Notes: generated by a model not told the origin, from the sequence alone. Counted from the first letter of the stretch, positions 37,134 through 46,189 are shown. The stretch: DNA of 64,000 bases from Roseiarcus fermentans (GCF_003315135.1 NZ_QNRK01000006.1:1-64000), one strand, 5' to 3'. Numbers and translations: made by a program.

Positions 37134-37491
37134 CTCGAACCTCGATTGATAGGCGGCAACGACTATGCCGTCGTGCCCGAGATTCCGCCATCAGTGAACT
37201 CGGCTTCGCTGCAACCTGGGCGCCGAAGTTGGTTAGCGCGGCGAAAAGCGAGCCGTGATTTTGGACGGCAAGGGAAAAGCGAGGTCATCCGGCGCTCGCA
37301 GCGGATTGGAATGATTGAGCTATTTGGCCATCCGCCGGAAGGCCCGTGCCATACGTTTTGATCAAAACGTCAATCATATCAACGTAGAAACCGCCATCCA
37401 CGTACGCTGCGAGACGGCCGGGAAGAGGAGGGATGCTGCGGGATAAAGATCGGCCGTTCATCCCGGAGACGCATTGGGCGATCCTGTCGGG
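37134..37491. other. Islet spacer with palindrome, possible gene remnant
   Basis: These 358 bases separate the DUF4279 gene from the recombinase companion. An unrecognised frame on the plus strand (37146-37361) and one on the minus strand lack ribosome binding sites and family matches. The only clear structure is the 18-bp palindrome annotated separately. Confidence 0.4.
37353..37370. repeat. 18-bp perfect palindrome
   Basis: ACGTTTTGATCAAAACGT is identical to its own reverse complement. It lies 122 bases upstream of the recombinase companion gene, in the spacer between two divergent gene pairs. It is AT-rich at its centre and could be an operator or a recombinase-related site. Confidence 0.7.
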
Positions 37492-37710
37492 ATGTCTCGA
37501 CCGCGCGCCAGCCTGGGCATCTTGCCCGATGACCTTTACATTCCGATCGAGCCTTGGCCTCGGATCGGTCGGCCGGTGAAGCACGACCTGTCGGCGTGGA
37601 CCGTCACGGACGTCTGGCCCGACTCTGTGCCGATCACCGACGCCGAGCTCGACGTGTTCGAGGCGTGGTTCGGCGATCTTTTCGATGAACTGTTCGGGCC
37701 GTGCCAATGA
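37492..37710 (+). CDS. Small conserved protein paired with recombinase
   Basis: The 72-residue acidic protein carries WPRIGRPVKHDLSAWTVTD then DVFEAWFGDLFDELFG. I recall similar short proteins directly upstream of large serine recombinases in Alphaproteobacteria, where they are hypothetical. It ends 18 bases before the recombinase ATG, so the two are likely co-expressed. ATG 37492 is chosen because similarity begins near SRPRASLG. It could be a recombination directionality or control factor; that is speculative. Confidence 0.6.
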   Translation: MSRPRASLGILPDDLYIPIEPWPRIGRPVKHDLSAWTVTDVWPDSVPITDAELDVFEAWFGDLFDELFGPCQ

Positions 37711-37728
37711 TCTGAGGGGACAATCGCC

Positions 37729-39438
37729 ATGACCGTGCCGTTGCGCGCCGCCTTGTATCTGCGCGTCTCGACGGCGCGGCAGGCCGAGCACGATGTCTCG
37801 ATTCCCGATCAGAAGCGGCAAGGCGAAGCCTATTGCGCCACGCGCGGCTACCAGCTTGTCGAGACGTATGTCGAACCCGGCGCATCAGCCACGAACGACC
37901 GCCGCCCCGAGTTCCAGCGCATGATCGAAGCGGGCACCACCAAGCCCGCGCCGTTCGATATCGTCATCGTCCACAGCTTCTCGCGCTTCTTCCGCGACCA
38001 CTTCGAGCTTGAGTTCTACGTCCGCAGGCTCGCCAAGAACTGCGTCCGGCTCGTCTCCATCACGCAGGAGATGGGCGACGATCCCATGCACGTCATGATG
38101 CGGCAGATCATGGCGCTGTTCGATGAGTATCAGTCGAAGGAGAACGCCAAGCACGTCCTCCGCGCCCTGAAGGAAAATGCCCGGCAGGGCTTCTGGAACG
38201 GCTCGCTGCCGCCGATCGGCTACCGCGTGGTAGCGGCCGAGCAGCGCGGCGCCAAGGTCAAGAAGAAGCTGGAAATCGACCCGCTGCACGCGGACACGAT
38301 TCGGCTTACCTATCGGCTCGCCTTGGAGGGCGACGGCACGAACGGCCCGATGGGTGTCAAGAACATTGCCGTCTATCTCAACCAGCATCGCATCTTCACC
38401 CGCGACGGCGGGCGCTGGGGCATCGGCCAGGTTCACCGCATCCTGACGCGGCTGACCTATGTCGGCCGTCACGAGTTCAACAAACGCGCCAAGAACAAGG
38501 CCCTGAAACCTATCAGCGAGATCGTTACCGTCGAGGTGCCCCAGCTGATCGATCAAGCGACGTTCGATGCCGTGCAGGTGCATCTGCGCGCGCGCAATCC
38601 GAAGGTCACGCCGGCGCGCGTTGTCAGCGGTCCCACCCTCCTTACCGGCATCTGCTTCTGCGCCGACTGCGGCGGGGCCATGACGCTCAGGACCGGGAAG
38701 GGAGGGCGATATCGCTACTACACTTGCTCGATCAAGGCGCGGGAAGGCGAGACCGGCTGCAATGGCCGGTCGATCCCTATGGAGAAGCTGGACAGCCTCG
38801 TGGTCGAGCACATCGCCGACCGTTTGCTCCAACCGGAGCGGCTCGAGGAGATTCTGGCGTCCGTCCTCGACCGCCGGCAGGAACGCGCCGGGCGCCGCCG
38901 CGAGCACATCAACGAGCTGAACAAGCGTGCTGCCGAAACTGGCCTGCGGCTCAAGCGGCTCTATGACGCCATCGAGGCCGGCGTCGCCGATCTGGACGAC
39001 CCGGCGCTGAAGGAGCGCGTTACGAGCCTGAAGGCGATCCGCGACCAGGCGCAAGCCGACGCCGCGCGTGCCGCCGCGATGCTGGAGACGTCGGGCCAGC
39101 AGGCGATCACGCCGCAGATGGTACAGAGGTTCGCCAGGACGGCACGCGAGCGGATCAGGATCGACGGCGGCGGCTATCGCCGGGACCATCTCCGCGCGCT
39201 CGCCCAGCGTGTCGAGGTCGCCGACCGCGAGGTCCGCATCATCGGCTCGAAAAGCAATCTGCTCCAAACGCTGACCGCTGCGGCCGGCGTAAGGCCGGCT
39301 ACGCCCGGCGTTCGCAGTTCTGTTCTGAAGTGGCGGAGGGGGCGGGATTCGAACCCGCGATACGGTTTCCCGCATACACACTTTCCAGGCGTGCGCCTTC
39401 AACCGCTCGGCCACCCCTCCGGACGCGCGGACGGATGA
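37729..39438 (+). CDS. Large serine recombinase whose 3' end crosses tRNA-Ser
   Basis: The 569-residue protein has a resolvase domain with nucleophile Ser14 (YLRVSTARQAEHDVS) and a recombinase domain (about 165-290). A zinc ribbon follows (CFCADCGG and YYTC), then a long coiled coil (about 370-450). It starts 18 bases after the small companion. The last 40 or so codons run antisense through the tRNA-Ser gene and read WRRGRDSNPR, a known artefact of antisense tRNA. This shows the element is integrated at the tRNA. The native C terminus before integration may have been different. Confidence 0.92.
   Translation: MTVPLRAALYLRVSTARQAEHDVSIPDQKRQGEAYCATRGYQLVETYVEPGASATNDRRPEFQRMIEAGTTKPAPFDIVIVHSFSRFFRDHFELEFYVRRLAKNCVRLVSITQEMGDDPMHVMMRQIMALFDEYQSKENAKHVLRALKENARQGFWNGSLPPIGYRVVAAEQRGAKVKKKLEIDPLHADTIRLTYRLALEGDGTNGPMGVKNIAVYLNQHRIFTRDGGRWGIGQVHRILTRLTYVGRHEFNKRAKNKALKPISEIVTVEVPQLIDQATFDAVQVHLRARNPKVTPARVVSGPTLLTGICFCADCGGAMTLRTGKGGRYRYYTCSIKAREGETGCNGRSIPMEKLDSLVVEHIADRLLQPERLEEILASVLDRRQERAGRRREHINELNKRAAETGLRLKRLYDAIEAGVADLDDPALKERVTSLKAIRDQAQADAARAAAMLETSGQQAITPQMVQRFARTARERIRIDGGGYRRDHLRALAQRVEVADREVRIIGSKSNLLQTLTAAAGVRPATPGVRSSVLKWRRGRDSNPRYGFPHTHFPGVRLQPLGHPSGRADG
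39331..39420 (-). tRNA. tRNA-Ser(GGA)
   Basis: Reading the minus strand from 39420, GGAGGGG pairs with CCCCTCC at the 3' end. A D-arm GGCCGAGCGGTTGAAGG, the anticodon loop CTGGAAA (anticodon GGA) and a long class-II variable arm follow. The T-arm has GGTTCGAATCC, and CCA is encoded (TGG at 39331-39333). It is intact although the recombinase reading frame runs through it on the other strand, so integration restored the gene's 3' end. It is the attachment site of the islet. Confidence 0.96.
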
Positions 39439-39574
39439 GGCCGGCGCGAGCGACGCGCATACCACCTCGCCGCGCGCGGACGCAAGCGGCGCGTGGACAA
39501 AACTCCGGGCGGCGTCGCTTGCGTCCGTGCGCGGCGCCCTTGCATCGTCGCTCCGGCTGGAGAAATGTGGCCCC

Positions 39575-40261
39575 ATGGCGCGCTTTCTCATCGTCGACGA
39601 TCATCCGCTGTTTCGCGAAGCGCTTTCGAGCGCGTTGCGCCTCGTCGAGGCCGAGGCCGACATCTACGAGGCCACATCGATCGAGGGCGCTCTCGACGTT
39701 CTCGACGCGCACGACGACTTCGAGCTCGCTCTCCTCGACCTGTCGCTCCCGGGCACGACCGGCTTTTCCGGCCTGATCCGGCTGCGCACGTCGCGCCCCA
39801 AGCTGCCGATCCTCGTCGTCTCCGGGCACGAGGAGCCTGCGGTCGTGCGCGAGGCGCTGTCGCTCGGCATTGCCGGCTATGTGCCGAAATCGACGTCGAA
39901 GAAGCGGCTCGCCGAGGCCATCGCCAAGGCGCTGGCGGGCGACGTCTACGAGCCGGAGCTGTCGCACGCCGCCGCCGTCGAGACGCGCCCGTCGGAGGAG
40001 AGCCGCATCCTGCAGCGGCTCCGCGACCTGACCCCGCAGCAGCTCGCCGTGCTCGAACTGGTTCGGGAGGGCCGGCAGAACAAGGCGATCGCGCACGCGC
40101 TGAAACTCGCCGAGACGACGGTCAAGGCCCACGTCTCGGAGGTGTTGCGCAAGCTCGGGGTGGTGTCGCGCACCCAAGCGGTGATCGAGGTCGCGAAGGT
40201 CGACTTCGAGGCGGTGAAGAAGGCGCAGAAACAGCCGGCCCCGGGGGCGGGCCCAACTTGA
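39575..40261 (+). CDS. LuxR-type two-component response regulator
   Basis: The 228-residue protein has an N-terminal receiver (VDDHPLF acidic pair; phospho-acceptor Asp in LALLDLSLPG; Lys in YVPKST). A C-terminal LuxR helix-turn-helix follows (LTPQQLAVLELVREGRQNKAIAHAL then TTVKAHVSEVLRKLGV). I took ATG 39575, where the receiver begins; the frame is open from 39527. No kinase is adjacent, so its partner is unknown. It is a chromosomal gene just outside the tRNA-Ser integration site. Confidence 0.92.
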   Translation: MARFLIVDDHPLFREALSSALRLVEAEADIYEATSIEGALDVLDAHDDFELALLDLSLPGTTGFSGLIRLRTSRPKLPILVVSGHEEPAVVREALSLGIAGYVPKSTSKKRLAEAIAKALAGDVYEPELSHAAAVETRPSEESRILQRLRDLTPQQLAVLELVREGRQNKAIAHALKLAETTVKAHVSEVLRKLGVVSRTQAVIEVAKVDFEAVKKAQKQPAPGAGPT

Positions 40262-40424
40262 AAGGCGGCAGGGCTTTTCAAGCCCTCCCGCCGTCGTTCA
40301 AACACCCCCGTGGAATTGGTTTCCGCGCCTGCCCGAAGGGCGGCGGCCGCCCCTCCGGAAGGGCGCCACGGCGGCGGGGGCGGCGCGGACTGGCGCAGAG
40401 GCGTTCGCGCTCCTACCTTGGGGC

Positions 40425-41234
40425 ATGATGAAATACGGCGACCTTGAGTCCTTCATCGCCCGGCGCCGGCGGCTGTTCGTGCTGACCGGGGCCGGGTGCA
40501 GCGCTCCGTCCGGCATCCCCGACTATCGCGACGCTGAGGGCCGATGGAAGCGCGTCCCCCCGGTCACGTATCAGGCCTTCATGGCGAGCGAGGCGACCCG
40601 GCGGCGCTACTGGGGACGAAGCCTCGTCGGCTGGCGGAAATTTCATGCCGCGGCGCCCAACCTGGCCCATCGCGCCCTCGCGCGCCTCGAGCGTCTCGGC
40701 GGGAGCGAGGTTCTCCTCACTCAGAACGTGGACGGGCTGCATCAGACCGCCGGCAGCGAGGGCGTGATCGATCTGCACGGCCGGCTCGACCGGGTGCGCT
40801 GCATGGGTTGCGGCGCGCGCACCGCCCGCTCGGCGTTCCAGGAGGCGCTCGCGCGTCGCAATCCCGAATGGCCGGCGCTCGAGGCGGCTGAAGCGCCCGA
40901 CGGCGACGCCGAACTCGACGGGGTGGACTTTTCCAACTTCGTCACGCCGGCCTGCTCGGCGTGCGGGGGCGTGCTGAAGCCCGATGTCGTGTTCTTCGGC
41001 GAGAGCGTGCCGCGGGATCGGGTCGAGCGGGCGTACGCCCATCTCGCGGCGGCAGACGCCATGCTCGTGGTCGGGTCGTCGCTGATGGTCTACTCGGGCT
41101 ATCGCTTCGTGGAACGCGCCGCGGCCAGCGGAAAGCCCATCGCCGTCGTCAACCTCGGCCGCACTCGCGCCGACGCCCTGGCCTCCCTCAAGGTCGAGGC
41201 GCCCTGCGAGGAGGCGCTGGCGTTCCTATTGTGA
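40425..41234 (+). CDS. cobB: NAD-dependent protein deacylase (sirtuin)
   Basis: The 269-residue Sir2-family protein has the NAD-binding LTGAGCSAPSGIPDYR, TQNVDGLH, and the catalytic His in DLHGRL. It has zinc Cys pairs CMGC and CSAC, and VVFFGESVP and VGSSLMVYSGYR follow. It removes acyl groups from lysine with NAD+, typically controlling metabolic enzymes such as acetyl-CoA synthetase. It starts with ATG-ATG at 40425. No acyltransferase is adjacent. Confidence 0.93.
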   Translation: MMKYGDLESFIARRRRLFVLTGAGCSAPSGIPDYRDAEGRWKRVPPVTYQAFMASEATRRRYWGRSLVGWRKFHAAAPNLAHRALARLERLGGSEVLLTQNVDGLHQTAGSEGVIDLHGRLDRVRCMGCGARTARSAFQEALARRNPEWPALEAAEAPDGDAELDGVDFSNFVTPACSACGGVLKPDVVFFGESVPRDRVERAYAHLAAADAMLVVGSSLMVYSGYRFVERAAASGKPIAVVNLGRTRADALASLKVEAPCEEALAFLL

Positions 41235-41881
41235 GTCCCTCGGCGGCATTCCGCCGTAGGACATCGGCTTGCAAAGAAAAGGGGCCGACCAGAGACGGAC
41301 CCCTCCCGCCTCGGGCGCGACCCTTATTCCGAAATGCCCGGCGGCAACCGCTTCCTTCGCGTCGGACGCGCGACCGCCGTGCCCATTGCGATCAGCAGGA
41401 TGAGGGACGCAATCCAGGTCGCCGGCTCCGGAGCGTTGGTCAGCGGCGCGAGAAGCGCCGCCGTCGCGACGACGCTGAAAACCAGTTTGTGGCGGAACAC
41501 GAGAAAGCCTCTGCCGAATCGCCCGCGCCGAATGCGCTGTTGGCGAGGGAGGGCAGCAAGTCGGGCGCCATGCCGTGAGGCGAGGAAACGGCTGTGAACG
41601 GCGCGTTGTCGCCAGCAAACTTTTGCAAGGCGCGAACAGCGGTTGCGTCTTGCAAAGTCTTTTCCGCGCCGGAAGACGACGCCGGCGCCCGTCGCCGCCC
41701 ATCGATGAGGCGCGAGCGCACTGCGAGGCGCGCCCTCGGGGCCGCGCCAGGGGCGACCGCGAACGCGCCGCTGCCGGACGGCGGATCCTGAATGTCCTTT
41801 GCGCGACCTCGACCCTCGGACGGCCGGCTCGACGCCGGCAAAGCCGGAGAAGGCGTCACCCCCTCGGATCCCCGCGGCGCG
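41235..41881. other. Long intergenic region between sirtuin and deformylase genes
   Basis: Several frames are open but Arg/Ser/Pro-rich and without known motifs. The only segment that looks like protein is the short minus-strand PEP-CTERM-like frame at 41324-41500. A decayed or frameshifted gene is possible because another minus-strand frame is open just upstream of it. Confidence 0.4.
41324..41500 (-). CDS. Possible PEP-CTERM-type membrane tail (short or frameshifted)
   Basis: A 58-codon frame from GTG 41500 ends in the three-part form of a PEP-CTERM sorting signal. A Pro-Glu-Pro motif (NAPEPATW) comes first, then a hydrophobic stretch of about 16 residues (IASLILLIAMGTAVA) and a basic cluster (RPTRRKR). 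It also has a hydrophobic N-terminal segment. There is no convincing start, and a longer frame upstream is out of phase. It may be the tail of a frameshifted gene. An exosortase-like enzyme lies 14 kb away. Confidence 0.35.
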   Translation of the reverse strand: MFRHKLVFSVVATAALLAPLTNAPEPATWIASLILLIAMGTAVARPTRRKRLPPGISE

Positions 41882-42412
41882 TCACAGCACGTGCGCCCCT
41901 TCCGCCGAGCGCTTGGCGGCCTTCTGAAACTTCTTGATCACCCGGTCGCGCTTGAGCTTGGAGATGTGGTCGATGAACAGCACGCCGTCGAGGTGGTCGA
42001 TCTCGTGCTGGAGCACCGTCGCGAGCAGCCCCTCGGCCAGCACCTCGCGCTCTTTGCCGTCGCGGTCGAGCGCGCGGACACGAACCGAGGCCGGGCGCTC
42101 GACGTCGGCGTAATATTCGGGGATCGACAGGCAGCCTTCCTCGTAAGTGTTGCGGTCGTCCGATCGCCAAAGGATCTCGGGGTTGACGAACACCTGCGGC
42201 GCGGGAGACTCCTGCTTCTGGGCGACGTCGACGACCAGCAGCCGGATCGGTTCGGCGACCTGGATCCCGGCCAGCCCGATTCCGGGCGCCGCGTGCATCG
42301 TCTCGATCATATCGTCGATGAGGCGGATGAGCGCATCGTCGACCCGTTCGAGCGGCTTGCTGACGAGGCGGAGCTTTGGATCGGGCAGGGTGATGATGTG
42401 GCGAAGCGACAT
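41882..42412 (-). CDS. def: Peptide deformylase
   Basis: The 176-residue enzyme removes the N-formyl group from new proteins. The three motifs are GIGLAGIQV (usual form GxGLAAxQ, with a Gly in place of the second Ala), EGCLS with the metal Cys, and HEIDHLDG with both metal His and the catalytic Glu. ATG 42412 begins [15 protein letters not shown], the family start. It is divergent from rmuC across an AT-rich promoter region. The Ala-to-Gly change in motif 1 is seen in some type-1B enzymes, so activity is expected. Confidence 0.93.
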   Translation of the reverse strand: MSLRHIITLPDPKLRLVSKPLERVDDALIRLIDDMIETMHAAPGIGLAGIQVAEPIRLLVVDVAQKQESPAPQVFVNPEILWRSDDRNTYEEGCLSIPEYYADVERPASVRVRALDRDGKEREVLAEGLLATVLQHEIDHLDGVLFIDHISKLKRDRVIKKFQKAAKRSAEGAHVL

Positions 42413-42600
42413 GCGAGACTCGGTTGGGCAATAAGACGGAGGCTTAGACTCAAATTTTGCTCGAACACAACAGCGAGAGCGCAAAGATCAAAAAAATAGT
42501 GTAATTTTGGAGGGTTGCCTGTTTTGCGTAGCTGGGCGGGCTGGACGGGCGCAGTCAACTATGTTCTAGTTTTGTTCGAAGCGACGCTCCCGATTCGAAC

Positions 42601-43713
42601 GTGATCAACGCCAACGTCCCCCTCGCCGTCATCGACGGCATGCCCGTCTACCTGTCCGAGGCGCTCTCGGCGGCGCTCGTCGCGCTCGGCCTCATGTTGC
42701 TCATGACCCTGATCGCGCTCGGGCGCGCTTCGGCCGCGCGCCGGCGGGAGCGGGAGATTGCGGACGAGCGGCAGGAGGCGATCGAGGTGCGCTTTGCAAC
42801 GCTCGCCAACGCCAATGCCGAGCTTTCCGGTCGTCTGGGCGGCGTGGCCGATTGGCTCGGCGCCGGAATCGAGAATCAGACCCGGCGCACTGGCGAAAAC
42901 CTCGGCAAGCTGAACGAGCGGCTCGCGGTGATCGACGCGGCGCAGGCGAGACTGACCGAAATGACGCGCGAGGTCGTGTCGCTGAAGGACATTCTCGCCA
43001 ACAAGCAGGCGCGCGGCGCCTTCGGTCAGGGACGGATGGAGGCGATCGTGCGCGACGGCCTGCCGGCGGGCGCCTACGACTTCCAATTCACGCTGTCCAA
43101 CCGCGCGCGCCCCGATTGCGTGATTCGGCTGCCCGGAGACAGCCGCCTGCTCGCGGTCGACGCGAAATTTCCGCTCGAGGGCTTTTCCGCGCTGCGCGCC
43201 GCGCGCGATGACGAGGGGCGCAAGGGCGGGCAGGCGCGGGTGCGCGCCGACGTGATGAAACACGTCAAGGACATCGCCGAGCGCTATCTTCTACCCGGCG
43301 AGACGCAGGACGTGGCGCTGATGTTCGTGCCGTCGGAGGCGATCTACTCCGATCTCGTCGAATGGTTCGACGACGTGGTGCAGAAGGCGCACCGGTCGCG
43401 GGTGCTGATCGTCTCGCCGACGCTGTTGATGATGGCGATCAGCGTCGCGCAGGCGATCCTGCGTGACGCGCGCATGCGCGACGAGTCGCAACGAATCCAG
43501 GCCGAGGTCGGCAGGCTCGTCGGCGATGTCCGGCTCCTGACCGAGCGGGCCGCAAAACTCGACGCGCATTTCCGCCAGGCTCAGGAGGACCTTTCGGGAA
43601 TCGACGCCGCGAGCGCCCGCATCGCCCGGCGCGGCGAGCGGATCGAACAGATGGATTTCTCGCAAGCCGGCGAGTCGGCGGACGTGGTGAAGCTGGCGCG
43701 CGGGGCGGAGTAG
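42601..43713 (+). CDS. rmuC: DNA recombination protein RmuC
   Basis: The 370-residue RmuC-family protein has an N-terminal membrane helix (about 20-42), a coiled coil (about 45-125) and a PD-(D/E)xK nuclease-like domain. That domain includes PDCVIRLPGDSRLLAVDAKFPLEGF and YLLPGETQDVALMFVPSEAIYSDL. RmuC limits inversions and repeats, possibly as a membrane-tethered nuclease. It starts with GTG at 42601. The length is slightly shorter than E. coli RmuC. Confidence 0.9.
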   Translation: MINANVPLAVIDGMPVYLSEALSAALVALGLMLLMTLIALGRASAARRREREIADERQEAIEVRFATLANANAELSGRLGGVADWLGAGIENQTRRTGENLGKLNERLAVIDAAQARLTEMTREVVSLKDILANKQARGAFGQGRMEAIVRDGLPAGAYDFQFTLSNRARPDCVIRLPGDSRLLAVDAKFPLEGFSALRAARDDEGRKGGQARVRADVMKHVKDIAERYLLPGETQDVALMFVPSEAIYSDLVEWFDDVVQKAHRSRVLIVSPTLLMMAISVAQAILRDARMRDESQRIQAEVGRLVGDVRLLTERAAKLDAHFRQAQEDLSGIDAASARIARRGERIEQMDFSQAGESADVVKLARGAE

Positions 43714-44001
43714 GGCCGGGTCTCTGCCGACGGCTGGCGCTGACCGTTGGCGTGGCGTAGGTTTGCGAGCCAGGCGCAAGGCGATCGATGGAAGACCGGC
43801 GACAGCGGACACGCGAGGGCTATTTGCGAGGGGAGCGCGCAGCGGGAGAGCGCACGCAACGATTAGGCCGGCAGTCGCGTGACCTCGAGCTTTTTCGTGG
43901 TCGAGACGGGTCCCCCTCGTCATCCTGGCGGGGTCAGGCGAGAAGAGCCGACGCGCGACCCGGTGCGGCGGAGTGCGCGACATGACGAAACCGGAGGAAT
44001 C

Positions 44002-44415
44002 ATGAGCAAAGACGTGCGCCTCATCGGTCCCCTCGTCCTCGACGAGGCCGAACTCCCGCTCGACGGCTGGGACGATTCGGTCAGGGGACGGATCAACTGG
44101 CGGACGCTGTTCTCGAAGGGCGGCACCCCTACCGACGGGATCACCTGCGGCGTCGCCGATCTCGGTGCGGGCGGCTGGCTCGGCTTGCACCGACACAGCC
44201 CCCCGGAAATCTACTATGTCGTCGCCGGAACGGGGGTCGTGACGTTGGACGGCGTCGAGAAGCCGGTCAAGGCGGGCTGTGCGGTGTTCATTCCTGCCAT
44301 GGTCGAGCACGGAATCCGGCAGACCGGTACGGAACGCCTGCGGTTCTTCTACGGGTTTCCAGTCGATTCGTTCGATTCCGTGGAATACCTGTTCTCCGCC
44401 GACCCATCCGTCTGA
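44002..44415 (+). CDS. Small cupin-domain protein
   Basis: The 137-residue single-domain cupin has motif 1 GLHRHSPPEIYYVVAGTG and motif 2 AVFIPAMVEHGI, giving metal ligands HxH, Glu and His. A strong CCGGAGGAAT site precedes ATG 44002. It stands alone; the substrate is unknown (a ligand sensor, isomerase or dioxygenase are all possible). Confidence 0.82.
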   Translation: MSKDVRLIGPLVLDEAELPLDGWDDSVRGRINWRTLFSKGGTPTDGITCGVADLGAGGWLGLHRHSPPEIYYVVAGTGVVTLDGVEKPVKAGCAVFIPAMVEHGIRQTGTERLRFFYGFPVDSFDSVEYLFSADPSV

Positions 44416-44433
44416 CGCCCGCGAACGAGCGCG

Positions 44434-45192
44434 TCATCCCATCACGTGATAGCCGCCGTCGACGTAGGAAATGTTGCCCGTCATCGCGCTCGCCGCGTCG
44501 CTGACCAGAAACGCGGCCAGCGCGCCGACATCGTCGAGGGAGATTTGGCGGTGCTCGGGCGCGCGTTTGGCGGAGTGGTCCAGCAACTGGTCGAAATGAC
44601 TGATCCCCGAGGCCGAACGCGTCGCAACCGGCCCCGGCGAGATGGCGTTGACCCGGATTCCCTTGCCGCCGAGTTCCAGCGCCATATAGGCGACCGCGGT
44701 TTCCAGGGCGCCCTTGACCGGGCCCATCACCCCGTATTGCTGCACCGCCTTCTGCCCGCCGTAATAGGTAAGCGCCAGCAGGCAGCCGCCCGACGTCATC
44801 AGCGGCTCGGCGAGCTTCGCCAGGCGGAGGAACGAATGCACCGAGACCAGCATCGCATGGGCGAAGCCTTCCGCCGAGCAGTCGATGACTCGGCCGTGCA
44901 GGTCGTCGGCGCGGGCGTAGCCGATCGAATGGAGCGCGAAATCGAGGCGGCCCCACTTCCGCGCGATCTCCTCGAACACGCTCTCGAGCTGCCCGGGAAC
45001 CGCAACGTCGCAGGAGCGGGCGATCTGGCACTCGAGCGCGGACGCGAGCGGCAGGACGAATTTCCCGGTTCGCGAGTTCAGATAGGTCATCGCGAGTTCG
45101 GCGCCCGCGGCGCGGAAATGCCGCGCGCAGCCGTAGCCGATGCTGCGGTCGTTGGCCACGCCGACGACGAGCCCCTTCTTGCCTGTCAGCAT
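44434..45192 (-). CDS. fabI: Enoyl-[acyl-carrier-protein] reductase (FabI-like)
   Basis: The 252-residue SDR-type protein has the FabI pattern: GVANDRSIGYGCARHF near the N terminus, the Tyr-Lys pair in YGVMGPVKGAL and NAISPGPVATRSASGISHF. It uses NADH to reduce the enoyl-ACP double bond in fatty-acid synthesis. ATG 45192 begins MLTGKKGLVVG, the family start. It shares a 181-base divergent promoter region with an SDR gene. Alphaproteobacteria often have two FabI copies; this one may be the second, with a specialised role. Confidence 0.85.
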   Translation of the reverse strand: MLTGKKGLVVGVANDRSIGYGCARHFRAAGAELAMTYLNSRTGKFVLPLASALECQIARSCDVAVPGQLESVFEEIARKWGRLDFALHSIGYARADDLHGRVIDCSAEGFAHAMLVSVHSFLRLAKLAEPLMTSGGCLLALTYYGGQKAVQQYGVMGPVKGALETAVAYMALELGGKGIRVNAISPGPVATRSASGISHFDQLLDHSAKRAPEHRQISLDDVGALAAFLVSDAASAMTGNISYVDGGYHVMG

Positions 45193-45373
45193 CGCCTCGC
45201 CACCCGCCCCTATCCCCGGAATCGTCTCTGTTTTTTTGTTTAGCATCGGGAAGTCGGGCGCGAAATCGCCAAAGCCGGACGCGACGTCCGTGCGACGATT
45301 CGCCAGTCGCCGCGCCGGGTTCCCGGGGAAATCGCTCCTCTGTATATTCCGGTTCGGCGAATGGGAGCGATTC

Positions 45374-46189
45374 ATGTCCATGCCTTCTCGCGTCGCGGTC
45401 GTAACGGGCGGCGGGCGCGGAATCGGCCGTGCGATGGCGCTGGCGCTCGCCGCAACGGGTTCGAGGGTGATCGTCTCGGCCGCGCGGGAGCCGATCGAGA
45501 TCGAGGCGGTCGCGGACGAAGCCCAGCGCCGCTTCGGAGAGCGGCGAGTCGAGGCGGTTGCGGCGGACGTGACGCGCGAGGACGACTGCGTCCGGCTCGT
45601 GGCGGCGGCGATCGATCGATTCGGTCGGCTCGACGTGCTCGTCAACAACGCCGGCCGCGGCATGCGACACGTGAGCGAGACCTTTCTTACCGAGCCGACT
45701 CGGTTCTGGGACGTCGCGCCGGAAGTGTGGCGCATGGTGATCGACACCAATGTCGTCGGGCCGTTTCTCATGGCGCGCGCCGCGGCGCCCGCCATGATCG
45801 CGGCCGGATGGGGCCGGATCGTCAATGTCTCGATGAACCGCGACACGATGCGGCGGCGCGGCTTCTCGCCCTATGGACCGTCGAAGGCGGCGCTCGAATC
45901 CGAGACCGCTATCTGGGCGCAGGACCTCGACGGGACGGGCGTGACGGTCAACGCCCTGCTGCCGGGCGGGGCGACCCTGACCGGCATGATTCCGGATGGC
46001 GTCGCGCAGGAGATCAGGGCGCAATTCCTCGATCCCGCGATCATGGGTCCGCCGCTCCTGTGGCTCGCCTCCGAGCGCTCCGACGGGGTGACGGGCCGGC
46101 GCCTCGTCGCGTCCCGCTGGCGCGCGGATTTGCCGGAGGCGGAGGCCGCCGAGATCGCGTCCGACGCGGCGGGATGGGCGGTTTCGTGA
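45374..46189 (+). CDS. Short-chain dehydrogenase/reductase
   Basis: The 271-residue classical SDR has the cofactor loop TGGGRGIG (TGxxxGxG), VLVNNAG, the catalytic Ser in NVSMN and YGPSK (Tyr and Lys of the triad). It uses NAD(P)H on an unknown alcohol or ketone. ATG 45374 is the first Met that gives the family start. It is divergent from fabI. Confidence 0.9.
   Translation: MSMPSRVAVVTGGGRGIGRAMALALAATGSRVIVSAAREPIEIEAVADEAQRRFGERRVEAVAADVTREDDCVRLVAAAIDRFGRLDVLVNNAGRGMRHVSETFLTEPTRFWDVAPEVWRMVIDTNVVGPFLMARAAAPAMIAAGWGRIVNVSMNRDTMRRRGFSPYGPSKAALESETAIWAQDLDGTGVTVNALLPGGATLTGMIPDGVAQEIRAQFLDPAIMGPPLLWLASERSDGVTGRRLVASRWRADLPEAEAAEIASDAAGWAVS

Noticed and set aside
35543-37491. Left attachment site matching the tRNA-Ser 3' end
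   Set aside because: I looked for a copy of the tRNA 3' end (GGGATTCGAACCC and flanks) left of the recombinase and found none, so the left border of the islet is not defined.
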